Assembly: GCF_003286085.1 (NCBI RefSeq)
Contig: NW_020825288.1
Coordinates: 9,982,001 to 10,046,000, forward strand
DNA length: 64,000 nt
Direction of reading: 5' to 3'
From: Drosophila persimilis
Lineage: Eukaryota > Arthropoda > Insecta > Diptera > Drosophilidae
The translations under genes were made by a program, and so were the position numbers. The notes under the pieces were generated by a model that saw only the letters and a program-made list of their open reading frames with translations, was not told the origin of the DNA and did no database searches. Below, piece after piece: positions 47,968 to 61,640 of this stretch (position 1 is its first letter; every line of letters begins with the position of its first letter).

Positions 47968-50900
47968 TCACATTAGAAATAGCTTCTTCAAGTCCTCCAT
48001 GTTCAGATCTCCACCCGCAGACGATGCGCTTTGGTCTGGCTGGAGCACGACATTGGCAATCTCCAACTTGTAGTCCTGCAATGCCTTGATACGCTGCTCC
48101 ACGGTGTCCTGGCACATGAAGCGGTAAATAAAGGTGGGCTTTTGCTGGCCGTAGCGGTAGATGCGATCCTGCGCCTGTCGCTCCAGTTGTGGGTTCCAGT
48201 GCAAGTCCACCAGCAGCAAGTGGTTGGCCACATTGAGATTGAGACCAACCCCACCAGAGGTAAGAGAGAGCAGTAGAATCCGCTTATTGTTCTGGATTAC
48301 GTTGAAATCTTTGAGGACCACTTCGCGCTCCGTGGCATCCATCTTGCCATTAAAGTCAAGCGTCTGCCATTCATGTTCATTCAAATACTCCCTAATGATA
48401 TCTAGAAAAGAGGTCCATTGGGATACGACGATTACCTTGTCTGTCGTTCCTTCGAGTATTGACTGTAGTTTCTGAATAACGATTTTCAGTTTTGTCGACG
48501 GCTGACTCGTATTAAAAATAGGATTGTTAATATTTAGAAGTTCCATGTCTCCGGCCAAGTCGCTGAGAACATTTTCCCCCTTCTTAATATTTTCCTTTTT
48601 AGTTTCTTCTGTGTTCTGGGATTCTTCCTTTTTAATATTTTCCACTTTCACTTTTATGTTCATTTTCACTTCTTTATTTTCTTCTTGGGTTTCAGATTCG
48701 TCCTTCGTTATGTTTTCCTCTTTAATTTTCAGCCTGGTTTCGATGTCGGCCATCTTGATATTCTCTTTCAGGTCTGGATTTTTAGTATCCACTTCAGCAG
48801 AATCCGCCAGCGGATCAGTCGGGTCTTCGTTCTCGACGTCGCAGCTGCAATCACCAGCTACGTAATTTTCTAATTCCTTCAGCGCATCTATCTGCAACGG
48901 ACCTCCGATTTGCCGGACATCTGATCTCAGATCATCCATGGACCGGGAGACATCCATGTCCGAAAACATCTAAGCAAAGAAACACGTTCAATTAAATAAA
49001 AGCTTGTAGCCCTCTGATCTGATATTTTACTCACCTTAACCAATAGACAGGGATGGCAGCAAAATTGACGAAGGCGCAGAAGCAGCACCAGAATAACGAT
49101 TCCCTTCACCTTTTTTTGTGGATTGTACCCAAGCGATCGAAGGAATCGCTCATAAATTTTTGCATATTTTTCCTCAATAGACTTTGTGATGAATTGTGGC
49201 TTCTGCTGGCCGTACACAGAATAGTAATTCAAGTCGCTGTTTCCTTTCTCGCGTTGCATTAAGAACTGGGTAAAGATTCTTTGGGAAATCGCCGACAAAA
49301 TCTGGTAGACAGCCATTTCAGGCTCCGAGAGTTGTACATATACCAGCTCGACTGTTAAGACAGGCAGTAAGGGCATATCCCCGGACGCCTGCAACTCCTG
49401 CTTGGTGCGACGCAGCATCAAAGGATTAATAATGAAGCTAAGGCGAAAGTGACCATGGATGCCCCCGTTCAGCATCATCTTCCACTGTTTCAGATGCTTG
49501 AAGTGCGGTACGTTTAAGAAACGCAGCAGCGCAAAGACATCGATGGCCTTGTTCTGGATAGGTGTCCCTGTCAGTGCCCAACGGCAATGTGCGCGTAGAA
49601 GAAAGACGGACTTGAAGCAGCTAGTCCTAACGTTTCTTATTATATGAGCTTCGTCCAGGATTAGGCGGTTCCACTGGACGGCCAGCAGGCGGGAACTATT
49701 GCTAAGTTTACCAACCTCTGAGGCGACGGTATGGTACGAGGTTATAACTATGTCGTGGCTTCTGAATTCCTCCAAGCTGATGTCATGGCGATTGGGACCA
49801 TGAAAGGTCAAAACTTTGAGGGTATTTGGTGCCACTTTAGAAGCCACTTCCTGGGCCCACTGGTACATCACACTCAGCGGGCAGACCACTAAAGTGCCCG
49901 CGGACGGGTAGGGACCACGTTCATCTTCTTCGTCTTCTATTTCAGATTCTGATATCTCGGCGTCTTCAATCGGACTCGGCCGGTTTGGATGTGGTTCATA
50001 CTTATCTTCCTGTGCCTGGTCTTCCTGGTCGTCATAGTCCTCATCATCAAAAATACGAAATTTGGGCATTTTTTTAACCGGCATCCGTTGATGTTCTTTA
50101 CTCCATTTGGCTACTAAAGCTTTCTGCTTTTTATCTTTCTTGAGCTTCTTTGTCTCCAGAGAGGCCAAGATTAGGGAAATCATACTAAGCGTCTTTCCCA
50201 GCCCCATGTCATCTGCCAGTATTCCACCGCAAATTTCCTGACGTTCCCGGAACTGCATCCATTTCAAACCGCGCTTCTGATGCTTAAGCAAGTCCACAAG
50301 CAAAAGTGGAGACTGCTCTGCAAACTGATCGTCAGTGGGTGTGGGCTCTTTTGGCTCGTAGATGGTCTGTGATATACAAAAATACGGTCATATACGGCGA
50401 GAAATCAGTTGATTATTGTTTCACCTTTAGGCTGGAAATAATGTTCGCCTTATGCTGATAGAATTGAGCGGGAGTGGCGCCAGCCTTGTTCCGATGGCGA
50501 TTCAGACCCGAAAACAGATTGGCCCATTGCGGCTTCACGTTCTCTTGAGGCTCGGAATTATCGGTCTGCTCCTCACGTACTCGAAAAGTGTCTAGAACAT
50601 CGCCATTTGCAATCAAACGATCGTTGCCCCTCTGCAATTGCGCTTTAATATTCTCAAGCTCCTCACTATTAGGTGCTCCTGTTTTAGACGCCTCTTCAAG
50701 CTCCCGCTTACGCTGCTCCAAAGCAAGCACCTTCTTTACAAGCTCGTCAAATTTGGACTTGGTCTTTTCATATTCCGCACTACTGACCTCCAATACGACA
50801 TCTGCATCATTGGCATACTCTGAAAGGTTATACAAATGGGTTGCATCGCACTAAGAGGTGAATAATGTTTGTAATTAATTACTTACCACTACTAAAATCA

Positions 50901-51245
50901 AATTTCGTATCCTCCGACTCCAATTCATCGAACGAGGGCACTGGCTGATTTTCTATTTCATCATAATTCTCAACTGCGTCAAAGCATGGCGACAACGAAA
51001 ACACGCCGCCCGATTGATGATGATTTTCATCTTCATCGGAGGAGCCGGCTGTGTCCCAGTTATATGCGGGAGATTTTACATTTTGTTGCTCATTTTCCTT
51101 GTCTTTGTGCATGGAACTTTGGGAGTATGACTGGCGTTTGTATATGGATCGACTGTGAGTCGCTAGAGAGACTTGTACAACTGAAGGTTAATAAAATTAA
51201 ATATAATATTTAGTTAAATCACTTACTTCCACGTTTGGGTGGCAT
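47968..51245 (-). CDS. CG10445: SNF2-family ATPase, TTF2/lodestar paralogue
   Basis: Five exons in phase: 51245-51227, 51180-50887, 50819-50425, 50366-49035 and 48969-47968, giving about 1013 residues. The ATG at 51245 (MPPKRG) fits the splice phase; an ATG five bases upstream does not. The N-terminus is acidic and followed by a coiled coil (LVKKVLALEQRKRELEEA). Helicase motifs: [32 protein letters not shown], then after a lysine/glutamate-rich insert VVSQWTSFLDI, LLSLTSGGVGLNLNVANHL and AQDRIYRYGQQKP. Relatives release RNA polymerase II transcripts using ATP. It reads away from lodestar across a shared 1.28-kb interval. The symbol is recalled, not checked. Confidence 0.93.
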
Positions 51246-52287
51246 TGCATCGAAAATCCAATCCGTTTTACATCTGCTCCTATTGGAGCATACAAAAAAC
51301 CGGATAAATCAAATCTCCCGCCCTCGCAACTAAGTTCTTGTTGGTTTTCTGTTGTTTTCTTTTTGTGGAATTAGTGGTTTCGGACGGCCTTGGGAAGCGT
51401 CTTTTGCGATGCGACGTCTTTTGCTACATAATAGGTGGAAAAGAGGGTATGGACATTGGGAATAACGGCACTGAAAATTCAAACCTTTTTCCTAACATAG
51501 CTTGAAATCAACAAGCCGATTTTATTCCAAGGTACATTGTCCTCACACGCGATGAAGTTCGTACGAGCCTTGCAATTTTCCTTGGCTGTTCCTTCCTGTT
51601 GTCCATACCCCTTTCTATAGCCATAGTGCGTCATTACTGAGAACAGTAAGAGAACAAAAGATGCGCGCCAAAGAGAAATGGTTTGAAGGAGTGACACGGA
51701 TATGATTGTAATCCAGTGGAATCAGTGATGCACGGAAATACGGTTTAAATGCCTTATTTTCTTTAAAAGAGAAGTTTAACATATTTCTTGAGATATATAC
51801 TCGACTCTACATTCTTTTGCGACTTAAACTTTAAAACAGGTCGCGGTCAGTGTTGGTGAGTGATAGATTAATGTTTTTCGTCAATCAATATATAATTGTG
51901 GAAATTAGGGATTTTTGGAAACCAAATCGAGGAAAACAAATAATCAACTTAACATCAAAATATTGATATGTTTTTGCAAGAGGAGTTTGTTTTGCTTTAA
52001 AATTCTTTTTATGTTAAGTATTTTTTAATTACTGAAAACAGGTGGGCAGCTTTATACATTGTGTCTGGTCACTAACCATATACTGTATGGTTAGTGGTCT
52101 GGTGGCAAGCAGAGTGACCGTTTGCGGTATTTTTAATACTTTTCGGTATTTTTTTAGTTCAAAATAAATCGACGGTATATTTTTGGTATATCGGTATATA
52201 ATGGTATTTTTTGTAAATTTCATCTTTAATTGTCAACGTTATATAGAAATCCAATAAAAGCAAGAGTTAAAATTCAACCAGTTAAGT

Positions 52288-52390
52288 AGAAAATTCATTC
52301 ACTAATCGAATAAAATTTTGTGGGCAGGGCTGAGGGTTCTATTAAGTTAGCTATATTGCACGGAATATCAAAAACGAGGAATATGTATAA
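52288..52390 (+). repeat. Promoter-proximal repeat, copy 3
   Basis: Contains agaaaattcattcactaatc, gaataaaattttgtgggcag, ggctgagggttct, ttagctat and ggaatatcaaaa in the same order as copies 1 and 2. It lies about 50-150 bp upstream of the lodestar motif 1. Confidence 0.65.
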
Positions 52391-52441
52391 TAGGGCTTGA
52401 ACTCGTCAGTATATTTATGGTATATTTTAATGATAAATCCG

Positions 52442-52452
52442 CGGTCACACTG
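52442..52452 (+). promoter_or_regulatory. Ohler motif 1 core promoter, lodestar
   Basis: CGGTCACACTG, an exact YGGTCACACTR match, 75 bp upstream of the ATG at 52527. Identical to the transketolase site. Confidence 0.8.
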
Positions 52453-52526
52453 GTGGCAAGGCTTTAATTAAATGGCGCTGAATTTGCAAGCCTCACATCG
52501 TGGGTAAATAATTTTGTAAATCTAAA

Positions 52527-55500
52527 ATGTCCAGTGACAGTGGTGAATATTACACTAATGATGAAGACGATGAAGTGATCAGCAGCGCTGTTTCAGGTAT
52601 TTTTATAGCTATATCTTATTTGAATCAATGTTAACAACAAAGTGCCTTCATTCCCCTCGACCCGCGCTGTAGTGCGATCAAGCCTCTCGTCGCGCTCTTC
52701 TCGCCACAGCGGTCGCGGGATCAACCCTGATAGTAATTCCGGCGTAATTATTGACGAAACCGAGTCGGAAGATGAAAGCGTGCGTCCTTCCAAAGCTAAG
52801 CCGAAGCAGAGACGTCGTCCTCCAGTGATCGCTTCCGACAGCGAAGAGGAAGATGAGCTGGACTCGCGGGCCTTGTCTCCGAGCACGCGCATGAGCATTA
52901 CAGGTGTACGCCCACAGGATCTGAGCGATGACTCAAGTGAGATTGATTACAGCGACGAAGAGGCGTCAGCAGGTACAGCTGAAGAGACCTACAATGAAGA
53001 TGTTGAGCGAAAAGAAGCAGCGGCTGCGCGCAACCGACAATCTATCGATGGCGGTGGCGATGGCGGAGATCTTTCGCCCCGCTACAGCACGCAGTTTGTG
53101 GGAAACATCGAGGAGACTTTACACTCAACAGTATCTACAGCCAACATGCTTGAAGTGTCACTCGACAATTCGAGTAGTAGCGATGTCCTCATACTGAGCA
53201 ACAAGGAGACTCCCATTGAAATATCAAGTACGGATGATGAAAGTAGCTTCAACAAGGAAAACATATCCGCTCCACCCCTCGCAAGCCGATCCTATTCGCC
53301 CCGCAGTAGCGCCGGAGCACCTGTCGTTAAGTCCAACAAGAGTCTCATGCAGCCTACCATACAAAGGGCCTTCAAACAGAGCACCTCACCGATTGCTCCC
53401 CGCCGTTCTTTGATCAAGAGTGAAGCTCAGAAGGTTGTAACTCAGGAGTACCATCAGGAGGAGATGAACAAGCTGATGGAGATGCGCGCCCAAAAGAATG
53501 ACGCCGAAAAGCTTTATGAGAAAGTAGCCAAAAAGCTGCCTGACAAGGGTAGCCAAATCAGGAAGCGCATCGATGCCTTGGGTCGGGAAATTGAGTTAAA
53601 AACAAAACTTATTAGTAGCCTTAAAGTAGAGCAGAGGAGTGTCCCAGCAATAAAGGCGATTACGGCGATGAAGGCTCACCGCAAGTCTGACAACGATACA
53701 ACCGACTGGGAAGACCTTTCGGCAGCGGTCAACTCGATTCAGCCCAAGTACACTGGCGCGCAGGGAATGGCCACGTTTAACACGCAGAAGGCCTTAACGC
53801 TGGAATCTCTAAAGGTACGTAGGTGGAATAATTTTAGTGCTTTGAAATAAGATTTTCCTTGATGATGACTCAGAACGGATATCTGAGAATGATCAAATTT
53901 GGGGGTCGCTGGGCACGAGTTACTGTGCGGCGCCTGTTTAAGGGCATTCCAAGATTATGAATTCAATACCTGAATTTGTGCCGCGAGTAACCGAGTCTCC
54001 CGTGCTCAAGCATTCCGACTAATATTTCGTCTTTATAGGATCTCCATGGGTCGCTGAAGGGCTGCCCAGCAGAGGACGTTCTGGCCGAAGATCCAGAGGG
54101 GCTGAAGGTAACTTTAATGGATCATCAGAAGCATGCCCTGGCGTGGATGTCTTGGCGTGAGAATCAGACTCCCCGTGGCGGCATCTTGGCCGACGATATG
54201 GGCTTAGGCAAGACTCTGACAATGATTTCATCCGTTCTCGCCTGCAAAAATCGTCAGGAGAGCAGTGATGGGCGCCATGTGGACAGCGACAGCGACAGCG
54301 ACGAAGAGAACGATACAAAGCGGAAAAGCACTGGTGGATGGAACTCTAAGGGCCGCAAAGACAGTAGGTCGCATAATGTGTTTCCAATGTCAGTCCCCTA
54401 AAGTGGCCGATTGTTTTCGTTGTAGCTCATCGTGGAGGCACCTTAGTCGTGTGCCCGGCCAGCTTGCTGCGCCAGTGGGAGGCAGAGGTGGAGTCCAAGG
54501 TCAACCGCCATCGCCTGACCGTGTGCGTGCATCATGGCAACAATCGCGAGACGAAGGCCAAACATCTGCGCACATACGACATCGTTGTAACTACTTACAA
54601 CATCGTGGGGAGAGAGCATAAGGAGTCGAGTGCCTTGTTTGGTGTCAAGTGGCGTCGCATCATACTGGATGAGGCCCATGTTGTGCGCAACCACAAGGCG
54701 CTGGCGTCAATCGCAGTAAGCGATCTGCGCGGCAAGTTCCGCTGGGCTCTGACTGGCACACCCATACAAAACAAGGAACTAGATATATATGCGCTTTTGA
54801 AGTTCCTGCGCTGTTCACCATTCGACGATCTGAACACGTGGAAGAAGTGGATCGATAACAAAAGTGCTGGCGGGCAGAACCGACTCAATTTGCTAATGAA
54901 GTCCATCATGCTTAGGCGCACTAAGGCACAGCTGCAGCAGGAAGGAAAATTGAACAGCTTGCCCGGCAAGGACTTGCGTATGATTGAGATTTCCCTCGAC
55001 AAAGACGAGATGAATGTGTACCAGACGGTCATGACATATTCAAGGACATTGTTTGCACAATTCCTGTTTCAGCGTGCCGAGAAAGATTCGGACTCGAACT
55101 TTATATCTGATGCCAACAAGCCCACATACAATCAAATCAAGGACCCCAATGGCGCCTATTATAAATTGCACGAGAAGTTCGCGAAAATGGCAGGCAATAA
55201 AAAAGAGGTCAAGTCCCATGAAATATTGGTCCTGCTGTTGCGTTTGAGGCAGATATGCTGTCATCCAGGTCTGATTGATTCGGTAAGTGAATGATTCGGG
55301 AATAAAGCAGTTCAGTTCTCAATGGGACTCAATGAATTACTTACTTTCAGATGCTAGAGGGAGAGGAGGCGAAGAGTATGGACGCTGACGGCAGCGACGG
55401 AGAATCCCCGGAGATTGACTTATTGGCGCAGCTCAATAAGTTGGCTATTACAGACACCTCCACTTCTCCGCGTCGGTCCAGCCGTGACAGCGGAAGCAGC

Positions 55501-56139
55501 CGAGGAGTGACTGAAGATGACGACGGACCGCCGCTACATGGGGATGAGGCTCGCATTGCCAAGGCTTCCAAAAATGTGCTAAAGCGCAGCAATCCAGTTT
55601 TTAACATGAAGCGTCCATCAACGAAAATGCTAAAGGTGATGGAAATACTGAAGTCTTCGATTCTGAAGGACAACAACGATAAAGCCATTATAGTTTCGCA
55701 ATGGACATCGGTGCTGGAAATACTGCGCGATCATTTGGAGAATGATAAGCTGTCCACCCTTTCGCTGAATGGCTCCATTCCCGTAAAGAATCGACAAGAA
55801 ATTGTCAACCAATTTAATGATCAGCACAATCAGAAGCGCATTTTGTTGCTCTCACTTACTGCTGGCGGTGTTGGCTTAAATCTGGTTGGTGCTAATCATT
55901 TGTTGCTGCTTGACCTCCACTGGAATCCGCAGCTGGAAGCCCAGGCCCAAGACCGCATCTATCGCGTGGGGCAGAAAAAGGATGTCATGATATATAAGTT
56001 CGTGTGCTTGGATACAGTCGAGCAGCGCATTTTGGCTTTGCAGCAACATAAATTGGAACTAGCCAATGGCGTCCTAACAGGCTCCGGAGTTAGTTCAAAA
56101 CTAACCATTGATGACCTCAAGGGTCTGTTTGGAATTTGA
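52527..56139 (+). CDS. lds: Lodestar, SNF2-family transcript-release ATPase
   Basis: Five exons in phase: 52527-52596, 52643-53814, 54039-54363, 54426-55282 and 55351-56139, giving about 1070 residues, close to melanogaster lodestar. A long acidic and serine-rich N-terminus is followed by a short coiled coil ([19 protein letters not shown]). Helicase blocks: [80 protein letters not shown] and [13 protein letters not shown]. Lodestar (TTF2) uses ATP to strip RNA polymerase II and transcripts at mitosis, and mutants show chromatin bridges in embryos. The first intron is only 46 nt, so the start of exon 2 is the least certain junction. Confidence 0.95.
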
Positions 56140-59100
56140 GACGGCCTCCGATTCGCTTTAGATTTATGTACACACAAAAAGCAAGCACAAAAGCCAGAGT
56201 TCATTTTATTTACAGAAAAATGTTTATTTTAGTTATATCGAAGTTGTTTTTATTTTATTTTGTATTTCTTTGTTTTGAAGCACTTGTATTTAAATTAGCT
56301 ACGATACCATTTGAATTGTTTAGTGTTTTACAAAGAGTTCCGTTTAAATTGAAATGTATGCATTATTAATGTTTAATTTCCTTACTTTATATAATCTTAA
56401 TCTTCCTTAATAGCTTTGTCTGCTTAAGCGAATACAAACAAATTCAACTACAATTTGATTAGCATAACATTTTTGGTTGTTTTTTGTTCTTGTATTGAAA
56501 AACTGTACAGAGGATAAAAACCGGTAATGCGTAAGAGAAAAAAATAGTCTTAAGTTTAGTAAAGTTTCTATATAGCCAACGCTACACTATTTTCAGATCT
56601 GCTAGATCAGTTCTCACAAAGTATTAAACCGCATGCTCTCTTTACATGGCAGCGCACAGCCCTAGAAAGTGTAATATATTTATCTGATATATGTATGCAT
56701 ATATACTCGTGCATAAATACATATGTATAATTGGATATAATTGGATGTATATAATTATCATGTGGTTACTTCAAGCTGATAATCTCATATCATATGTAAG
56801 GACTATACGAGTAGAACAAATGTGATCGCGATTCCCCATGATGGTACTAATAGATGCTGTACATGTTCGTGTTGAAGGATCCGAATGGACGTGCTCATGC
56901 CTTGGACTAGAAGTCGTTTATATACTCGCATGTCTATGTCTACTGTAGTTTAGAAGAACTTGTTTGATTTGTGCAGGTCAGTGATAGATTTCCGAACAGT
57001 TACTCGCAGAAAAAGTTTTCATAGTTAAATGAAACATATATGTATATGTACATATATATATTACATATGAATAACGAGTTTTGATTTACTAGGAATAGAT
57101 GATCTTCAAGTTTCGCAGACCACTCATAAACGAGATAAGCTTTCTTTACATAATATATAGGGATATTTTTGTTTATTTAAGATTGGTTTGAGATCAATTT
57201 GAAAACGTGTTCTTGGGATAGCCTATTCCTACTGTTCGTGCTATATTATTTTTTAATTTAACTTAAAATATGCCATACGTTGGTTAGATATCATACATAT
57301 AACATTCATGCAGTAGTCGGGTTGGGGGATTTGTGTTCGTTCCTGGAATCTGATCTCCAATCAAGCTGGCTGATACCATTAATTATCGCTGCGAAAAGAA
57401 CAAGGGAGAAATTCATTAAATTATTAGCTTGGAATGGCACTTTGATCGATCATCGTTGGAGTAGTCTTGTGGCTTGTTAATTAGTTAGATTCAATATTGC
57501 ACTGGCAATATGCTTAAGCGCAAATGCGGCATAAAACAATTTTTAATGGCACGATACCAGCGCGCCCATATGGGTGCAATGTCTCAGCCATAAAACCCAT
57601 TAAAATCATTGTAATGTCTGTTAGTCAGTCAAAGACAACGGCGACGGTCGAATGGCGAATGGCGAAATCGACGTCAACATCAACCACCACGGTCTTGGGC
57701 CTGCTTACCTGCGGTCCAGAGGTAAGCGCATCCTCGGACGCAGAAGGATAAGCGCTGCTTCGGTGCTCGTAAAATTTTATAGCAGCAGTTGCCCACGAAG
57801 AGTTCGAGTGGCTGGTATGGCCAGTCAGTCCGCACAATATGGGGAGCAGCTGGGTCTCGACCCGAGAGTTTGGGATTTATAATGCGAAATGTGATTTTTA
57901 CGACGCCTTTTAAGATAATGCAGCAGACCCTGATTCTGACTTTTCGATTCGTTTTGCCTGATTTCTAATTGTCGCAGACAAACTAATTTGCGCTCAAACG
58001 AACATTGAAAAGCACTCTGATCCTACCCTACAACTCTTGAGTACTTTCGAGCCCACGCACTTCAATTTTTAACGTATCATAAATTCCATGCCATGCTTCC
58101 CCTTGCTGAATTGGAAGTATACTTGCTTCTTATAGTGTAATCGTTTCACTATATGATTATATTCAATAAAAGAAGATACATACATACATACATGTATGTG
58201 CTAATGAATAGAATGTGAACAATGTTCTTCGCTTATCAGCATTAATGAAGCCAACGATCGAGTTCTTTTCGAAGAGTACCCACTATTCTCTATTTCCCTG
58301 CAGCTACCATTCTACTATATGCTTCTTTTGTTCGTGTCTGCGTTTCTGTTTTTTGCTCGCGTCAACTTTTTACGATGGCCACGAAAAAATTTCCACCGAA
58401 AAAGGAGTAGCTGAAAATGATGCGGCTCTGCGTTGAGTACGGCTCGGTTCGGTTAGTTTCGGTTTCGGTTTCGGATTCGTTTTTGTATACATCATACATT
58501 ATTGTTTATTTTTTAATAATGCGTGTCCACTAAAAACCAAGAAGAAGAGGAAGCGTAGCAGGGCCCCATAAACAGCGAGGAGCGGAGCGCTAGCGGTCTG
58601 TGCACGCAAGGCACACGAAAGACGACGACGAACAATAAACACGAGCGAACACCAAAAAAGCCATGAATGCACTACTACGAACGGCTGGAATTGAACCGAT
58701 TGTGCCGTGCAGGAGAGTGTCCAAGGAGCAGTGTAAATGGGGCAGAAGGGAAGCAAGAACCACATTCGGAGCCAAGAGAAGGGCGAAATCGAGCAGCGTA
58801 AGCTGAAACCGAAACCTCGAACTCAAACTCGAACTCGCTCCCAGAAAACTATAACATTTTTGTTCTTATTCCTTTATTTTGTTGTGTGTTTTTTTTATGG
58901 CAAGCATGGCATTTATTATGGCTGCCTTCGCCTTCGCCTCCACCTACACAGTACCAATGCCAGACCCACAATCGGCCGACGCCGGGGACGGGGATAGGCA
59001 TGGGGACAATGGGGCATGTAGAGCATCAAAATGAAGGGGTTTGCTTTTTAATGACAAGTCAGCGGAAATTAGAAATCAGCGGAAATTGTATGGTAACAAT

Positions 59101-61595
59101 CATATTCACAGTATATTGTCCATACATTCATATACATAATGTTCTTTAAATGCCGTGGTTTGCATAAACTTTGGAGAGCCGAGATCAGAGTGAAGACTAC
59201 AAAGTTGCTGCTTATGGAAGTGAGCCGGAAGTCGGCCGTTTGAAGCATTTGATGATCTTGAGAGTTGCCAGAAACGATCACAATCTTTCTTAGGCCTTAA
59301 AATGTGCAAACGTATACATATCTGATAGATATATGATATGCGAGCTAGATACATACATATAAACGATAGCACTCGTACTCACGGGGATTCAATTTTTTTA
59401 TTTGTATGGAAATGCAATATATGCAATATTTATTTACTACAATTTTTGTTAGTAGATATTTTTTCAGATTGCCGACACATTGAGTACTTTTTATTGTTTC
59501 TTGCATTTAGAAAGAAACAAATTCTAACATCACTAGGCTGCAAAAAGCATTTATATGGTAATCAAATCATTTGAACTAACATAATCTTAACATTATTGGA
59601 AGGTAGACATAGTAAGTCCAGATGCAGGATGTGTGCAGTTATGTATGCATACATATATGATATCTTTCCATAAAACTGTCCTTTAAAAATCCAGATCTGA
59701 ATTTGAATTGATATTTTAGATAGTTTTTAGAGTTTTTTCTCTGATAACTAACTCTGAACTTATCTTTTTAACGGTTGTAAATATTATAAGTATTATAATT
59801 AAAAAAAACACACACACACACACACATTGGAATTTCTAATGTAAAGTTCTTAGCGCCGAACGGTGTGAAACAATTTGTTTTCTGGGACACTTTGATGTTG
59901 TCTTCCACATGAAATGCATACATTTCAATAGATGTATTTTCATGTCTGTCGGACACTTTTGATGTGCCAAAACATCAGTCATTTTATAGAATGCATACAT
60001 GGAAAAATGATTTCAAAAGTAAAATTAAAGCAGGAACCAAGAGCCAACTTGGGTTGGAGTTTCCCTGACTTCGTTGCACATTTTCCTGTACTTACGCAGA
60101 ACGGCAAAGGTGCGGAAAACTGTCTAAGGAAATACGTGGCAGAAAATGGAAACACAATATCGTAAAATGGAAACTTATGCATTTATTGCCATTTTGGCCA
60201 TGGCAACAAAGGCAAGGCGAGTTAGCATGGAGTTGAAGTGCCATTTGAAAGGATATTTTCTCCTTCCAGGGTTCCCTTCTACGGGTATGGCACGGGTATT
60301 TGTCTCTCCGCGAATGATATGCTTTCAGGAAGTGCTTCTGGCAGGATCTCCCCAAGGCTCGTAAAAGTTTTCGGCATTATTTGCCCGCTTTTATGGGTTC
60401 GAGTTTTGCCACGAATAATTGTTTGTTGTTCTTGATGTTTGCTTTTTCCTTTTTCCTACTTCTTTTTAATAAGTTTGATTTGGCAGATCCCCGGCCATGT
60501 CTCTGCCCCATTCGTCACAGAGTTAAATGAACTTTGTGATAGTTTTACGAGATCTCACTCTTCGACTTTGTAGCCTCGCCCTCTCAAAAGGAAATTTAAT
60601 TACAGCCCAAAGTGAGTTCTAGGCTTAGGAGAAGGCACAAATACTTGCCAACATACGACTGCGAGCATAGAGAAAAAATATTTCCACGCAGCTATCGTGC
60701 GATTCAGTTTCGGTTTTATGATCCAGACCCATAAAAACCGAACACAGCGTTGCGTCTCTTTGATGCGAGTGCAGTGCCACAGGAGTGCGGTGAGAGATGA
60801 GTCGACGCGAGTTGAGGTTTTTAATGTGCCGCAAGGGCGCGCGAAACAATCGAAGGGCCGAGAACGCAGGGCGACTTCTAGACAAGATTTAGATGCCAGT
60901 TCTCCCTCTTTCATATTTCTGCAATGCGAATGTTTTATTACCATTGACGAGACCAAAACATTGAAATATGCATTCTGAAGTGTCGTCTTCGCGGTCTGAC
61001 GGGGAGCATCGTAAAATGTGTGAAGCGAAATTTTTGATGCCCATTCGCCTCGCCAGGGCATCGGCAGCATTATGATATCTGTGGCTGCCTCCGAACTTGA
61101 GACCCCTCCACTTCCATCTCCGACAGGGCAACCGGAGAAGACCTCTTCGCTTCTGGCGCCACTTGAGTTTTTAATTAAAGCAAATCGCTTAGCAAAACAA
61201 AAGGCAACAAACTGCTCAAATGCTGGGAACAAAACCCAACCTAGTCCCGCCCGTCTCCATGTTGCTAGGACCAACAAAAATGACAGCCAGCATGGAAATT
61301 TAACACTTGCTTCTGAATTAAGCAACTACAAGTGCAGCAGCCAGAGCGGCAAGAGCGGCAACAATGCCCTGGCAAGAAATGGCTTCAATTGTCAGCACCC
61401 GAACACTGCTAGGGGCTGGGCCAGGACCGGGCCATCCAAGAGGAATTGTTTTTCATCTGAAGCCCGAGACGAGGAAGCTTTTGTTGCCCACGTTGCACAG
61501 TCATCAGGACAAATGATGAAAAAGCCATTGCATACTTTCGTGCGCAGTCCGGAAATGCAACCAACAGCCACGCCAACGCCAACACACCAGCTCTA

Positions 61596-61640
61596 ACAAC
61601 AACAACAGCAGCAACAGCAACAGCAACAGCAAACAGCCAA
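61596..61640 (+). repeat. CAA/CAG microsatellite
   Basis: Runs of caacaacaacagcagcaacag units in the presumed dsx intron. Confidence 0.85.

Larger units (their letters stand above)
51246..52526. other. Bidirectional promoter region between the two lodestar-type genes
   Basis: Holds a minus-strand frame with a hydrophobic start (51697-51479, lacking an ATG), a cluster of ggtattttt/ggtatat motifs (52120-52215), promoter-proximal repeat copy 3 and motif 1. The cluster and motif 1 lie on the lodestar side. Confidence 0.6.

Noticed and set aside
58737-58997. 86-codon frame starting MGQKGSKNH
   Set aside because: Basic, repetitive (TRTRS, LRLRLHLH) and close to simple-sequence tracts; more likely transcribed noncoding sequence.
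60600-61596. Two long frames (60600-61325 minus, 61072-61596 plus) in the presumed dsx intron
   Set aside because: They overlap each other, have unremarkable composition and match no known protein. Could be part of the dsx 3' UTR, but not supportable as coding.
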